Positions 17,115 through 25,877 are shown, numbered from the stretch's first letter. The stretch: 28,980 nucleotides of DNA from JAZKBN01 sp040388605 (GCA_040388605.1 JAZKBN010000048.1:1-28980); one strand, 5' to 3'. Notes: generated by a model from the letters alone, not told the origin. Numbers and translations: made by a program.

Positions 17115-18497
17115 ATGATTTACAATTCAGTAATAGAGGCCGTAGGCAATACGCCTCTTGTGAAGCTTAATAAGCTTGCCAAGGGCATAAAAGGCACCGT
17201 TCTGGTAAAAGTTGAATACATGAACCCCGGCAATTCGGTAAAAGACCGTATGGCCGTGCGCATGATAGACGATGCCGAAAAAGCAGGCCTCCTGAAACCC
17301 GGCGGAACAATTATAGAAGGCACATCTGGCAACACAGGTATGGGCCTGGCTCTTGTGGCCGCAGCCAGGGGCTACAAATGTATTTTCACGGTGTCGGATA
17401 AGCAAAGCAAAGAGAAAACTGACATATTGCGTGCCGTAGGCGCCGAAGTGCATGTTTGCCCTACAAACGTTGCACCCGATGATCCGCGCAGCTATTATTC
17501 GGTAGCCCGCCGCCTGAATGCGGAAATACCCAACAGCTTTTACCCCAACCAGTATGATAACCTGAGCAATACCCTTGCCCACTACCATACCACCGGCCCG
17601 GAAATCTGGCGACAGACCGATGGTAAAGTAACCCATTATGCGGCAGGCGTCGGCACCGGGGGCACCATGTGCGGGGCTGCCAAATTCCTGCGCGAAAACA
17701 ACCCGAATGTAAAAACCATTGGTATTGATACGTATGGTTCTGTATTTAAAAAGTATAAAGAAACCGGGATTTTCGATGAAAATGAGATATATCCTTACAT
17801 GACTGAAGGAATAGGCGAAGATATACTTCCTAAGAATGTAGACTTCAGTCTCATAGATACTTTTGTTAAGGTTACCGATAAAGATGCGGCCATTATGACC
17901 CGCCGCCTCGCCCGTGAAGAAGGCCTTTTTGTTGGCTGGAGCAGCGGCTCAGCTGTATTCGGCGCCCTGGAATATGCCCGCGAAAACCTGAAAGAAGGTG
18001 ATGTAATGGTAATTATTCTGCCCGACCACGGCACCCGCTACATTGGCAAAATATATAATAACCAGTGGATGAAAGACCATGGTTTTCTTGAAACCCGTGA
18101 ATTCAGCACTGCAAGGGACATTGTTGGTACCAAAAGTGACTCAGAAACGCTGCTTTCAATAGATAAAGACGCAACAGTTTGGGAAGCAGTACAGATACTT
18201 AAAAAGGCAGGCATATCGCAAATTCCGGTAACTGAGGGAACAGATAAAGACCACTTTGTCGGCAGCCTCAACGACCGTGACCTGCTGGCCCTGCTTATTG
18301 AAGACCCCGGCGTTAAGGACCAAAGCGTAGGCACCCACATGGGCAAGCCCTTCCTGTTTGTGGCCCTCGACAGCAGCCTGGATGTGCTTTCATCGTATAT
18401 TTCCCGCGCAAATCCGGCCTTAATGGTACGTGACACTGCAAATAAAGCCCACATTATTACACAGAGCGACCTGTTAGCCGCAATTACCGGGGCCTGA
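17115..18497 (+). CDS. cbs: Cystathionine beta-synthase with C-terminal CBS-domain pair
   Basis: A 460-aa PLP enzyme of the cysteine synthase/cystathionine beta-synthase fold, expected to condense serine with homocysteine (or make cysteine). K43 in NPGNSVKDR is the Schiff-base lysine, EGTSGNTG (69-76) is the substrate loop, GVGTGGT binds the cofactor phosphate, and PDHGTRYIGK occurs near the end of the catalytic domain. Residues about 335-460 form two CBS modules (SIDKDATVWEAVQILKKAGISQIPV; FVALDSSLDVLSSYI...ITQSDLLAAI), a likely adenosyl-ligand regulatory unit. The presence of these modules favours CBS over plain CysK. No haem-binding N-terminal extension is present. It stands alone between terminators at 16993-17043 and 18521-18564. 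Confidence 0.88.
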   Translation: MIYNSVIEAVGNTPLVKLNKLAKGIKGTVLVKVEYMNPGNSVKDRMAVRMIDDAEKAGLLKPGGTIIEGTSGNTGMGLALVAAARGYKCIFTVSDKQSKEKTDILRAVGAEVHVCPTNVAPDDPRSYYSVARRLNAEIPNSFYPNQYDNLSNTLAHYHTTGPEIWRQTDGKVTHYAAGVGTGGTMCGAAKFLRENNPNVKTIGIDTYGSVFKKYKETGIFDENEIYPYMTEGIGEDILPKNVDFSLIDTFVKVTDKDAAIMTRRLAREEGLFVGWSSGSAVFGALEYARENLKEGDVMVIILPDHGTRYIGKIYNNQWMKDHGFLETREFSTARDIVGTKSDSETLLSIDKDATVWEAVQILKKAGISQIPVTEGTDKDHFVGSLNDRDLLALLIEDPGVKDQSVGTHMGKPFLFVALDSSLDVLSSYISRANPALMVRDTANKAHIITQSDLLAAITGA

Positions 18498-18520
18498 TTT
18501 GGCGTATATTGTAATATGTT

Positions 18521-18564
18521 AGTCCCGGAATGCGCATGCATTAAGTCTTGCAACCGGGACTTTC
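18521..18564 (+). terminator. Terminator after cystathionine beta-synthase
   Basis: AGTCCCGG (18521-18528) pairs with CCGGGACT (18554-18561), followed by TTC. The loop holds a further ATGCGCATGCAT segment that can fold on itself. The T tract is short, so efficiency is uncertain. Confidence 0.55.
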
Positions 18565-18617
18565 AGCCCTAAGGGCCTCACCTGCTGCCCTGTTTAATAG
18601 AACCGAGATTACGCACT

Positions 18618-19577
18618 ATGAATTCCCAATTACATAACTTAAATACATCTGATAGATTTGAGCTGGAAGGGGGCCTAACCCTTCCGAAATTAGTATTTGA
18701 CCCTTCACTTGGTCTGTTCTGCCTGGAAGGCAAGTGCATACCGGAAAACCCTGCCGAGTTTTTCCAGCCTGTTATGGCCCGCGTTGATGCTTACATGCGT
18801 AATGCCAGGCCCTTCTCAAATCTTATTTTCAGGCTTGAGTATTTTAATACAGCCTCGCGTAAATACATTCTTGAAATAGCCCGCAAATTTGAACGCCTTG
18901 CCCGTACCGAAGGACATGATGTACTGGTATCATGGTATTGTGAGCCGGGCGATACAGATATGGAAGAAGCAGGCCTTGATTACCGCAGCATTCTTCGCCT
19001 GCCCGTTGAGGTAGTTACAGAAGGACCGGACGGTTCCGTTCTGCACCGCGTTGACGCACTTAAATTTGATAAGGAGGGGAAACTATACGGCATAGGAACC
19101 ACCAATGCCCGTAACGACGGCGCAGCGCCTGCCCCTCAACGCATTTACCCCGAGCATACTCCCGAGGAATTTGCCATGGTAACCAATATCAGCGACCGCC
19201 TGCAAAACCGCCTGAACCAGGCCAATGGCAAGCTGAAGGCACAGGCTGAAGAAATTAAAGCCATGAACGAAAGCCTTGAGCTTCGGAACAGGGAGTTACA
19301 GCAAACTATAGATGCCCTCACTAAAAGCCGGGCAGGCAGGCGTGCCACCACCGCGGTGCTTATTATTGCATTAATCCTCTTTTGCGCATCTGAAGGCATA
19401 GAGTATTTTATTGAGCAAAGTACCCAGAACGTGCTCAGTCTTACATGGATATTAACTATTAAGCTCCTAATTGCCCTGCTAATTAAGCCAATAGAATCTC
19501 TGCTTGAAACTTACTTTATTAAGCAGGGCGGCAACGTCAGCCAAGTGAACTTCGGGTCTGTTGCTGCTGAAGCATAA
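18618..19577 (+). CDS. Membrane-anchored SiaC-like (DUF1987) phosphoprotein
   Basis: A 319-aa protein. Residues about 20-135 match SiaC/DUF1987 regulatory phosphoproteins: TLPKLVFDPSLGLFCLEGKCIPENPAEFFQPV, then EYFNTASRKYI and VSWYCEPGDTDMEEAGLDY. T78 in YFNTAS is the likely counterpart of the threonine phosphorylated in Pseudomonas SiaC. In the SiaABCD pathway SiaC is controlled by kinase SiaB and phosphatase SiaA and binds a diguanylate cyclase. Unlike usual SiaC proteins (roughly 125 aa, soluble), this one continues with a coiled coil (about 185-235), two membrane helices (about 244-260 and 272-291) and a short polar tail. No siaA, siaB or cyclase gene is adjacent. It is monocistronic. Confidence 0.82.
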   Translation: MNSQLHNLNTSDRFELEGGLTLPKLVFDPSLGLFCLEGKCIPENPAEFFQPVMARVDAYMRNARPFSNLIFRLEYFNTASRKYILEIARKFERLARTEGHDVLVSWYCEPGDTDMEEAGLDYRSILRLPVEVVTEGPDGSVLHRVDALKFDKEGKLYGIGTTNARNDGAAPAPQRIYPEHTPEEFAMVTNISDRLQNRLNQANGKLKAQAEEIKAMNESLELRNRELQQTIDALTKSRAGRRATTAVLIIALILFCASEGIEYFIEQSTQNVLSLTWILTIKLLIALLIKPIESLLETYFIKQGGNVSQVNFGSVAAEA

Positions 19578-19600
19578 TTGCCCTTTTAAGAATTAAAACC

Positions 19601-19637
19601 AAAACGCAGACCTTATGTATTCGGTTTGCGTTTTTTT
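19601..19637 (+). terminator. Intrinsic terminator after the SiaC-like gene
   Basis: AAAACGCAGACC (19601-19612) pairs with GGTTTGCGTTTT (19623-19634) with one G-T pair, within a run of seven T (19631-19637). Confidence 0.85.
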
Positions 19638-19674
19638 ATGATCTATAATCTGCCATTAAATTCTATTTATGATG

Positions 19675-19686
19675 CAAATGCATTTG
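19675..19686. promoter_or_regulatory. Palindrome and candidate promoter upstream of aldolase
   Basis: CAAATGCATTTG is a perfect 12-bp palindrome, 74 bp before the aldolase ATG, with TAAATTGC at 19715-19722 as a possible -7 element nearer the gene. The palindrome may be an operator; it is short enough to be chance. Confidence 0.3.
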
Positions 19687-19759
19687 GGGAATGTTAAGGC
19701 TGTGAATTTTATAGTAAATTGCGCCGCTTAATTAAAAATCATAAAAACACAACGGGCAG

Positions 19760-20827
19760 ATGAGTAAATACAGAGCAGGTATACTGTTTGGCGAAGAATT
19801 GGCAGCACTTTACAGCGATGCGAAAGCAAATGCTTTTGCGCTTCCGGCGGTCAACACCATTGGTACCGATACCATCAACGCAGCACTTGAAACGGCTGCC
19901 AAGGTGAATTCCCCCATTATCATCCAGTTTTCGAACGGTGGTGCGCAGTTTATTGCAGGCAAAGGAATGCCTAACAAAGCATTGGAAGCCAATATTTCAG
20001 GCGCAATTTCAGGCGCCCTGCACATACACAATGTAGCCAAATACTATGGCGTGCCTGTAGTGCTGCATACCGACCACGCAGCAAAAAAATGGCTGCCCTG
20101 GATCAGCGGCCTTATTGATGCCGGCGAAGCCTTCTACAAAGAAAAAGGCCAGCCCCTGTTCAGCTCCCACATGCTTGATTTGAGCGAGGAGCCCATTGAA
20201 GAAAACATTCATACCTCTGTTGAGTTCTTCCGCCGCATGGCGCCACTTGGCATGAGCATAGAAATTGAGCTTGGTGTAACCGGCGGCGAAGAAGATGGCG
20301 TTGACAACAGCGGCGTTGAAAACGACAAACTTTACACCCAGCCCCAGGAAGTGGCCCAGGCTTACAGCGCCCTTAAGGAAGTGGGAGATTTGTTCACCAT
20401 TGCTGCCGCTTTCGGCAATGTGCATGGTGTTTACAGCCCCGGAAACGTAGAGCTTCGTCCTGATATTCTGCATTCAAGCCAGGTTTATATTGAGCAAAAG
20501 CTGGGCACTGGTCCTAAGCCTGTTTATTTCGTGTTCCACGGCGGCAGCGGCTCTCCGCAGCACCAGATTCGTGAGGCCATTGGTTACGGAGCCATTAAAA
20601 TGAACATTGATACTGATCTGCAATGGTCTTTCTGGGAAGGCGTTTTGAACTACTACAAGCAAAACGAAGCGTTCCTGCAAGGCCAGCTTGGCAACCCAGG
20701 CGGGGCTGATAAGCCGAACAAAAAATACTACGACCCCCGTGTATGGCTGCGTAAAGGCGAAGAAACCTTTATTGCCCGTCTTGAAACCGCATTCGACGAC
20801 CTGAACTGTATCAACAGGAACGCCTAA
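19760..20827 (+). CDS. fbaA: Class II fructose-bisphosphate aldolase
   Basis: A 355-aa zinc-dependent aldolase of the FbaA (class IIA) type, which interconverts fructose 1,6-bisphosphate with glyceraldehyde 3-phosphate and dihydroxyacetone phosphate in glycolysis and gluconeogenesis. Key residues are visible: HTDHAAKK with catalytic D105 and zinc ligand H106, acidic residues in SIEIELG (to E170), H222 in FGNVHGVY, H260 in FHGGSG, and the NIDTD phosphate/substrate loop at about 282-286. Length and order match the E. coli enzyme. Codon use is C-ending and regular, as for a strongly expressed gene. It is a single-gene unit between terminators at 19601-19637 and 20854-20906. Confidence 0.97.
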   Translation: MSKYRAGILFGEELAALYSDAKANAFALPAVNTIGTDTINAALETAAKVNSPIIIQFSNGGAQFIAGKGMPNKALEANISGAISGALHIHNVAKYYGVPVVLHTDHAAKKWLPWISGLIDAGEAFYKEKGQPLFSSHMLDLSEEPIEENIHTSVEFFRRMAPLGMSIEIELGVTGGEEDGVDNSGVENDKLYTQPQEVAQAYSALKEVGDLFTIAAAFGNVHGVYSPGNVELRPDILHSSQVYIEQKLGTGPKPVYFVFHGGSGSPQHQIREAIGYGAIKMNIDTDLQWSFWEGVLNYYKQNEAFLQGQLGNPGGADKPNKKYYDPRVWLRKGEETFIARLETAFDDLNCINRNA

Positions 20828-20853
20828 GCTTTCCCGCATTTTGCAGCTATCTT

Positions 20854-20906
20854 ACAAATGCCCCTTTGGTTTCGCTTTGCGATGCTTTGGGGCATTTGTT
20901 GTTTTA
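20854..20906 (+). terminator. Intrinsic terminator after aldolase
   Basis: ACAAATGCCCC (20854-20864) pairs with GGGGCATTTGT (20889-20899) over 11 bp, followed by TGTTTT. It lies between convergent genes and may act in both directions. Confidence 0.8.
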
Positions 20907-20950
20907 AGCACCTGAGAAAATAAACCATTGAAAATTAATAAATCATGTTT

Positions 20951-21607
20951 TCAGAATGCGTAACCCAAATTGATACGGAATACGCCGATGGCGCCCGGCA
21001 ATGATTTTCGCCAGCTTTGAGCCTGGTAATCACTATAATACAGGTTGTTGTCAATGGTTGTTTCAGTCATGACTTTTGGAATTTTAATGGCATTCAAACC
21101 GACATAAGCTTCGGCATTAAAACCTCCTTTGCTGATAAACCTGTATCCGCCACTCAATCCCAAGCCTGCACTTCCGAATGTTTTGGATACATCTATTATA
21201 GTACCTCGCCCTAAATTCTCGGTATAACGAATGTTAGCTTTATGAGAACCAAACACCAGGTTCCCTTGCAGGAAGAATCCGTTAAGGCCGTGTTTGCCGA
21301 AGTGATACCTGACGAAAGGCTTTAATAAAGAAGCTCGGGTTAAGTATGTATTTCCTGTTTGTTTCAGCTTTTTTGGATAAAAAAATTCAATATCTGCCCC
21401 TATACCAAAAGAAGGGCTGAGCCAGTGCTCATAGCTGATTATAAACTCTTTACTTATTCTGAAAAGACCTATTGATAAAGCATTTTTTACGGCAGTGCCT
21501 TTGACAGTGTCCGCCGCTTGGGGCAGAGCTAACTGCGCCGAAGTCATGCCGTAGGTACATACCAATATCAATACAACAGCCGATATTTTTTTTATATCAA
21601 TTCTCAT
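20951..21607 (-). CDS. Small outer-membrane beta-barrel protein
   Basis: A 218-aa exported protein with a signal peptide (about 1-24, ending TSAQ). The mature chain alternates polar and aromatic/hydrophobic residues in short strands (FIISYEHWL, FGIGADIEFFY, LLKPFVRYHF, GLSGGYRFI, GGFNAEAYVGL, VFRINLGYAF) and ends in Phe, as outer-membrane barrels do. It resembles small barrels of the DUF3575/OmpA-like N-domain kind; I cannot name the family. Its ATG is 6 bp after the stop of the large T9SS cargo gene, so the two are co-transcribed. PorP/SprF barrels often accompany CHU_C cargos, but this one is shorter than usual and lacks a motif I could assign. Confidence 0.78.
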   Translation of the reverse strand: MRIDIKKISAVVLILVCTYGMTSAQLALPQAADTVKGTAVKNALSIGLFRISKEFIISYEHWLSPSFGIGADIEFFYPKKLKQTGNTYLTRASLLKPFVRYHFGKHGLNGFFLQGNLVFGSHKANIRYTENLGRGTIIDVSKTFGSAGLGLSGGYRFISKGGFNAEAYVGLNAIKIPKVMTETTIDNNLYYSDYQAQSWRKSLPGAIGVFRINLGYAF

Positions 21608-21613
21608 CTGCTT

Positions 21614-24600
21614 TTATTTTAAAACCACCAGGAAACCCTTAAATACCTGCGGCCTGACTATAGTTTTTAAGATATAGTAATAGGTTCCGGCCGGTAAATC
21701 TTCCGCGCCGAAATTCCCGGCATAATTATCGGTTTTAAAAACCTGGTTGCCCCACCTGTTGTATATGCTGACTGATGTATTCGGATAAAAACGAAGGTTC
21801 CTAACGGTAAAGAAATCATTAATACCGTCGTTATTGGGCGTTATTACGTTTGGTACAAACAAAGGGTTTTCAAAATCGAAGCAGATTATGTTGCTCAAAC
21901 TTTTGCGGGAAGTGTCGCCGGAGGGGTTAGCAAGTATGCGGTAACATTGGTGAAATGCCTCAATAGCGCTGTCGGCTGAATAGGTAAATGTGCCGGTTCC
22001 CAATGCCTGCTTTTCGAAAAAGCCGGCTGCATCGTTATTTATAAGCAACCTGTAGCTTATATCTGCCTGATTCCAACCTATATAAGGCGTAAAGGACAAG
22101 TCTATTGAAGCTTTCTCTTCATCTGCATTGCCGGTAAGCCAAATGCTACGGTGTGATTCACCAATTATTAAACTGTCGCACTGATTGGTAATTTGCAGCT
22201 TATAATCATAAGCCTGCCCGGATGTGGAAACAAGGGAATCAGTGTAGCTTGTTTCGGAAATTGGCCTGGTGGCAATACTCGAATAAACTGTACCACCTGC
22301 TTCTTTCCTGAATATTTCCAGGGTTTTACCGGCGGGGTAAACTGTGGCTGCCGACAGTTTATATTTCAAATTAATAAACCTATCGTTATCGGGCAAGGTA
22401 CTAACCTGTATAATATCCGGGTGCGTATTGTTTGTATCCACTTCAAACAACAGGGTATCTGAATGCCCTGTACAAAAATCGGAGCTGGTTTGGGTGGTTT
22501 CGCTTACCCAAAGCTTACCGTTTTTTGTAAGCGCCCAGTCAATTAAAACGGAGTTTGTGCTGTCTGTACCGCCGACAAATGACCCGTTTTTAATATGCCA
22601 AACATACTTAGAGCCATTAGTACCCAATATTTTATACGGCACATTAAACCTGTTTGCATTACAAAGTATAGTTGGGCCTTTTGGGGTTTCTGTATGCAGC
22701 TCGGTTTCAATATGCACATTAAATACTTGGGTATCGCCAACGCAGCCGAATGCATTTACGGGAACAAGGAAGACTTTAGCATTTTGGTTCAGGCCGTTCC
22801 AGGTAACAATAATGCTGTCGCTGAAATTACGAACAATTACCCCGCCTGATACCGACCAGTTATACACTGAATTTGCCCCGGGGCTTTGCACCCAATAACT
22901 GACTTCAACAATATTCGGGCATACCGATGGGCTGCCGATTATGTTTGCTTTCGGTTTAGGATTTACCTGCACCAACAGGGTATCCTGCTTTGAACAGGTG
23001 TCGTGGGTAGCAGTTCGTACAAGGCTTACGTTTACCGGACTTGTGCCTAAGAAACCGGGATTAAATGTTGCAACAGCACTGTCGAGGTTGCCAAGCCCGG
23101 CGAAAGGAGCCCAGCGATAGGTATAACCGGGAAGTCCTGATTTGCCCGCTTTAAGTATATTGCCTGAACAAACAGTGTCGGGCTCACCAATATCAGCAAC
23201 AGTCTCAGGTCTGACACTGATATCAACGCTGTCTACAGAAGGACACAATCCACCGGCTTTGGATGCCTTAAAGTAATACCTGAAAGTTTTGCGAATACCC
23301 GAACTGTTTTTATACCTGAAGACCGGGGTTAGCGATGTAGTGTCTGAAAGGTTAGCGGCAGGACTCCAGGCATAGTTAATATATCCGTTGGCAGTTTCGG
23401 CGCTTAAATTCAGGCTTTCACCGCTGCACACAGATTCGTTATTGCCGGCGCTCAGGTGTTGGGGAGCCAGAACGGTCAAACCTAAATTAGTGCTGTCGTC
23501 TGAATCGCAGGAAGTGGCAGAGCTTCTGCGGGTTACTAAAGAAACGTTATAGCTGCCGGCCGATGCATAAGCATGAACCGGAACAGAATCTGTACTTGTA
23601 GAGCCGTCGCCGAATTTCCATAAATAAGAAACCGGGGTATAGCTTGTAACAGGCCTGAATTTTACCTGCTCCATTACACAAGGCGGGTTTACAGATGCCG
23701 TTATGCTTTGGTTCAGGTTTTCAACATTGGTTCCTGCCACGTATCCGTAGCTTTCAACATCGCCGAAACCATAGGCAATGGCGCTGAAGCTGCCTATTGC
23801 CGCTAAAGTATGAATACCGGAATTTACAGTAATGCGGGCATAGCTGTAATCAGGCTTAGCAGGCAAGGTAGCAAATGTGGTGCTTCTGCCATCAATTGTG
23901 AACCCTGCAGCATCCGTAGATTTTATGATTACGTTTATGTAATGACCTACGATGTCGTAATTAGGGGTGGAGTAAACTGTTATTTTTTTAATGGTTTGCT
24001 CTAACGGCGGGTAAATAATCATTTCGGGGTCACCAACAATATTATCGTTACCATCGCAGGCCTGGGTACGGAAGTATTGGGCAAAAGTAACAGGCTTTGA
24101 GGCTGTTACATATATCGGTTGGTCTGTTTGCACAGAATAGAACCCGCCTTTATTGAGTGTAACATTGGCAGCGCCTGAAAAAGTTACAACTGTATTATCG
24201 GCCTGGGCCATCACGCGGAATATATCGCCGCCTATGCGGGTTTTGGCAGGGGCTGCCAAAAATGCCTTTCCCCATGCGTTAACCGGGTATAGCTGCTGGT
24301 AGAGGTTATCTCTGCTGGGGGTATTGGCGCAACCTATGCCATCGAAAGTACTGCCTGAAAAAACTGCGAATTTTTTACAATTGTCGCCGGTTCCGCTGCC
24401 TACAGCTTTAACGGTGCTCCCCGTAAGATCTGTTAAAGACTGAACCTGGTAAGTTTGCCCTTTTTGCAAAAAAATCCTGAACGTCGAATTTGCTGCTCTC
24501 CCGGCTACAGTGACCTGGGTTGGATTAATTTCAAGTGTTGTATTGTCTTCAACGGCAACTATATCGAATTGGGAGTAGTTCACATTGTTTCCGCCGTTTG

Positions 24601-25084
24601 GTCCGCCGCCGCCGCCCTGGTTTTGGGTATAGTTCATTGAATAATATTCTTTACCGAGCGCAGGTACAGGGATTAAGATTGTGGCCGCTGACCGATGCTC
24701 TGCATATATGTGTGAGTAAACAGCAACCGGCTGTAAAGCTGTAATATGAATACCCAGGTTTTTGACCTGCTCGCTTCCGTCCATATAAGCAGATGAAGGA
24801 ATAACAATGGTTGTAACTGTATTAGCCACCACGTTGAACGGCGCCATATAATTGATAAGAGGAATACTTACAGTACCTGTTGTGCTTGTGGTAGAGGAAA
24901 TGTAAAGGTTCATTCTGCTGCGTGTACCATCTATGTGCGCGGCATAAACAGTCCAGAAATCAGTTCCGAGATTGGAGCTTTGGGCATTTACGGGTGCAAT
25001 GCCCAAGGGAAGAATAAACAGCAACAGGAAAAGCAAACCGGTAACGCCTCCGGCCGGTTTTAATAAAACCGATTTATAGGGCAT
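21614..25084 (-). CDS. T9SS type B cargo with IgGFc-binding-like N-domain and PKD/Ig domains
   Basis: A 1156-aa secreted protein. The signal peptide (about 1-34) ends in NAQ. Residues about 37-440 resemble the IgGFc-binding-protein N-terminal domain (GTDFWTVYAAHID, AVYSHIYAEHRSAATILIPVPALGKEYY). A PKD-type domain lies near 470-545 (YLWKFGDGSTSTDSVPVHAYASAGSYNVSL). More Ig/PKD-like units follow to about 1000, with CSG/CP motifs typical of gliding-motility SprB-like surface proteins. Residues 1079-1156 are the CHU_C domain (NVITPNNDGINDFF, IYNRWGNQVF, LPAGTYYYIL), the type B sorting signal for the type IX system. It should be released or displayed at the surface, perhaps in adhesion. A small barrel gene follows 6 bp later. 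Confidence 0.9.
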   Translation of the reverse strand: MPYKSVLLKPAGGVTGLLFLLLFILPLGIAPVNAQSSNLGTDFWTVYAAHIDGTRSRMNLYISSTTSTTGTVSIPLINYMAPFNVVANTVTTIVIPSSAYMDGSEQVKNLGIHITALQPVAVYSHIYAEHRSAATILIPVPALGKEYYSMNYTQNQGGGGGPNGGNNVNYSQFDIVAVEDNTTLEINPTQVTVAGRAANSTFRIFLQKGQTYQVQSLTDLTGSTVKAVGSGTGDNCKKFAVFSGSTFDGIGCANTPSRDNLYQQLYPVNAWGKAFLAAPAKTRIGGDIFRVMAQADNTVVTFSGAANVTLNKGGFYSVQTDQPIYVTASKPVTFAQYFRTQACDGNDNIVGDPEMIIYPPLEQTIKKITVYSTPNYDIVGHYINVIIKSTDAAGFTIDGRSTTFATLPAKPDYSYARITVNSGIHTLAAIGSFSAIAYGFGDVESYGYVAGTNVENLNQSITASVNPPCVMEQVKFRPVTSYTPVSYLWKFGDGSTSTDSVPVHAYASAGSYNVSLVTRRSSATSCDSDDSTNLGLTVLAPQHLSAGNNESVCSGESLNLSAETANGYINYAWSPAANLSDTTSLTPVFRYKNSSGIRKTFRYYFKASKAGGLCPSVDSVDISVRPETVADIGEPDTVCSGNILKAGKSGLPGYTYRWAPFAGLGNLDSAVATFNPGFLGTSPVNVSLVRTATHDTCSKQDTLLVQVNPKPKANIIGSPSVCPNIVEVSYWVQSPGANSVYNWSVSGGVIVRNFSDSIIVTWNGLNQNAKVFLVPVNAFGCVGDTQVFNVHIETELHTETPKGPTILCNANRFNVPYKILGTNGSKYVWHIKNGSFVGGTDSTNSVLIDWALTKNGKLWVSETTQTSSDFCTGHSDTLLFEVDTNNTHPDIIQVSTLPDNDRFINLKYKLSAATVYPAGKTLEIFRKEAGGTVYSSIATRPISETSYTDSLVSTSGQAYDYKLQITNQCDSLIIGESHRSIWLTGNADEEKASIDLSFTPYIGWNQADISYRLLINNDAAGFFEKQALGTGTFTYSADSAIEAFHQCYRILANPSGDTSRKSLSNIICFDFENPLFVPNVITPNNDGINDFFTVRNLRFYPNTSVSIYNRWGNQVFKTDNYAGNFGAEDLPAGTYYYILKTIVRPQVFKGFLVVLK

Positions 25085-25636
25085 AGGGTAAACAGGACAA
25101 ATGGTTTTAGAACTATTGTAAAATGAATGTTACTCCTACTACAAACAGGCACCATGAAAAGTAATGCCCCTCAAGATTAGTTGCGTAAGTACAGATTTTC
25201 CTTCGCCTATACCCAAAATTTACATGCTTAAGCAGGCTGTTCATTTACTGCGGTAATCACAATATTAAACCGATTAAGGCACCGGTTATTACATGGGGCA
25301 TAAAAAACTAAAACCGCAGCTGTATTCGAGCTAAATAAAAAAGAATATTACACACCATATACGATAACGCATTTGTGGTGGTTTATAAAAACACAGCTGC
25401 AAATATATATTATTGATACCGAGGCAATTAAAAGGCTGAATATTCGTTGATCAATAAGAACTGTAAAATTAAGAAGCGGGAATAATAAAAGGCCAATTGC
25501 ATTGTTTAAATGGTGAGTATTAAAAAAACTCAATATTTCGGCGGCAATTCTTTTGAACTGAGTATTATTAAATTATGAAACCGCAGCAAGGCGTAGTAAT
25601 GCAATAATTTCCTATAAAAGGTTTAAATACTTAGCG

Positions 25637-25644
25637 TACCTTTG
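25637..25644 (+). promoter_or_regulatory. Candidate -7 element for desaturase
   Basis: TACCTTTG matches TAnnTTTG exactly and is 234 bp before the ATG, implying a leader of about 225 bases. No clear TTG lies 19-21 bases upstream. Confidence 0.4.
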
Positions 25645-25841
25645 TTTTGCATTTTCTGCTTAAAAACCAGGCGCACCAAATTATAACCCGTACATTTCAA
25701 TTACCGGTTTACAGAAAATAACATTAACCCTTAAGCAGGTAAGGCATGTGCCTTTGGCTGACAGGGTTTGATTTTAAATATATAAAACCAGACAGCTAAG
25801 GTGATGGAAAAGCCAGAGCAAATATCAAAATAATACGTAAG

Positions 25842-25873
25842 TCGGGCCTATAAATTATCCCGATTAAGCCCGA
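25842..25873 (+). promoter_or_regulatory. Hairpin with two alternative pairings before the desaturase start
   Basis: TCGGGC (25842-25847) can pair with GCCCGA (25868-25873), which ends 4 bases before the ATG at 25878. TCGGG can instead pair with the nearer CCCGA (25859-25863). The outer pairing would cover the ribosome-entry region. A translational switch, for example temperature-responsive, is inference. Confidence 0.35.
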
Positions 25874-25877
25874 ACTA

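Larger units (their letters stand above)
25085..25877. other. 793-bp gene-free AT-rich region upstream of desaturase
   Basis: I see no convincing gene, tRNA or transposon here. It holds the upstream region of the minus-strand T9SS cargo and the leader of the desaturase. TACCTTTG at 25637-25644 fits the -7 consensus. TGAGTATTA is repeated directly at 25514-25522 and 25559-25567. GCAGCTGT near 25316 is inverted as ACAGCTGC near 25392. A small minus-strand hydrophobic ORF (25348-25533, 61 codons) is probably fortuitous. Confidence 0.5.

Noticed and set aside
20009..20473. 154-codon minus-strand ORF
   Set aside because: Antisense to the conserved aldolase gene; a shadow of its codon bias.
22344..22898. 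184-codon plus-strand ORF
   Set aside because: Antisense to the T9SS cargo gene, which has signal peptide and CHU_C domain in one continuous frame.
25348..25533. 61-codon minus-strand hydrophobic ORF in the long intergenic region
   Set aside because: Hydrophobicity is expected from AT-rich DNA, there is no clear signal or start context, and nothing supports expression.
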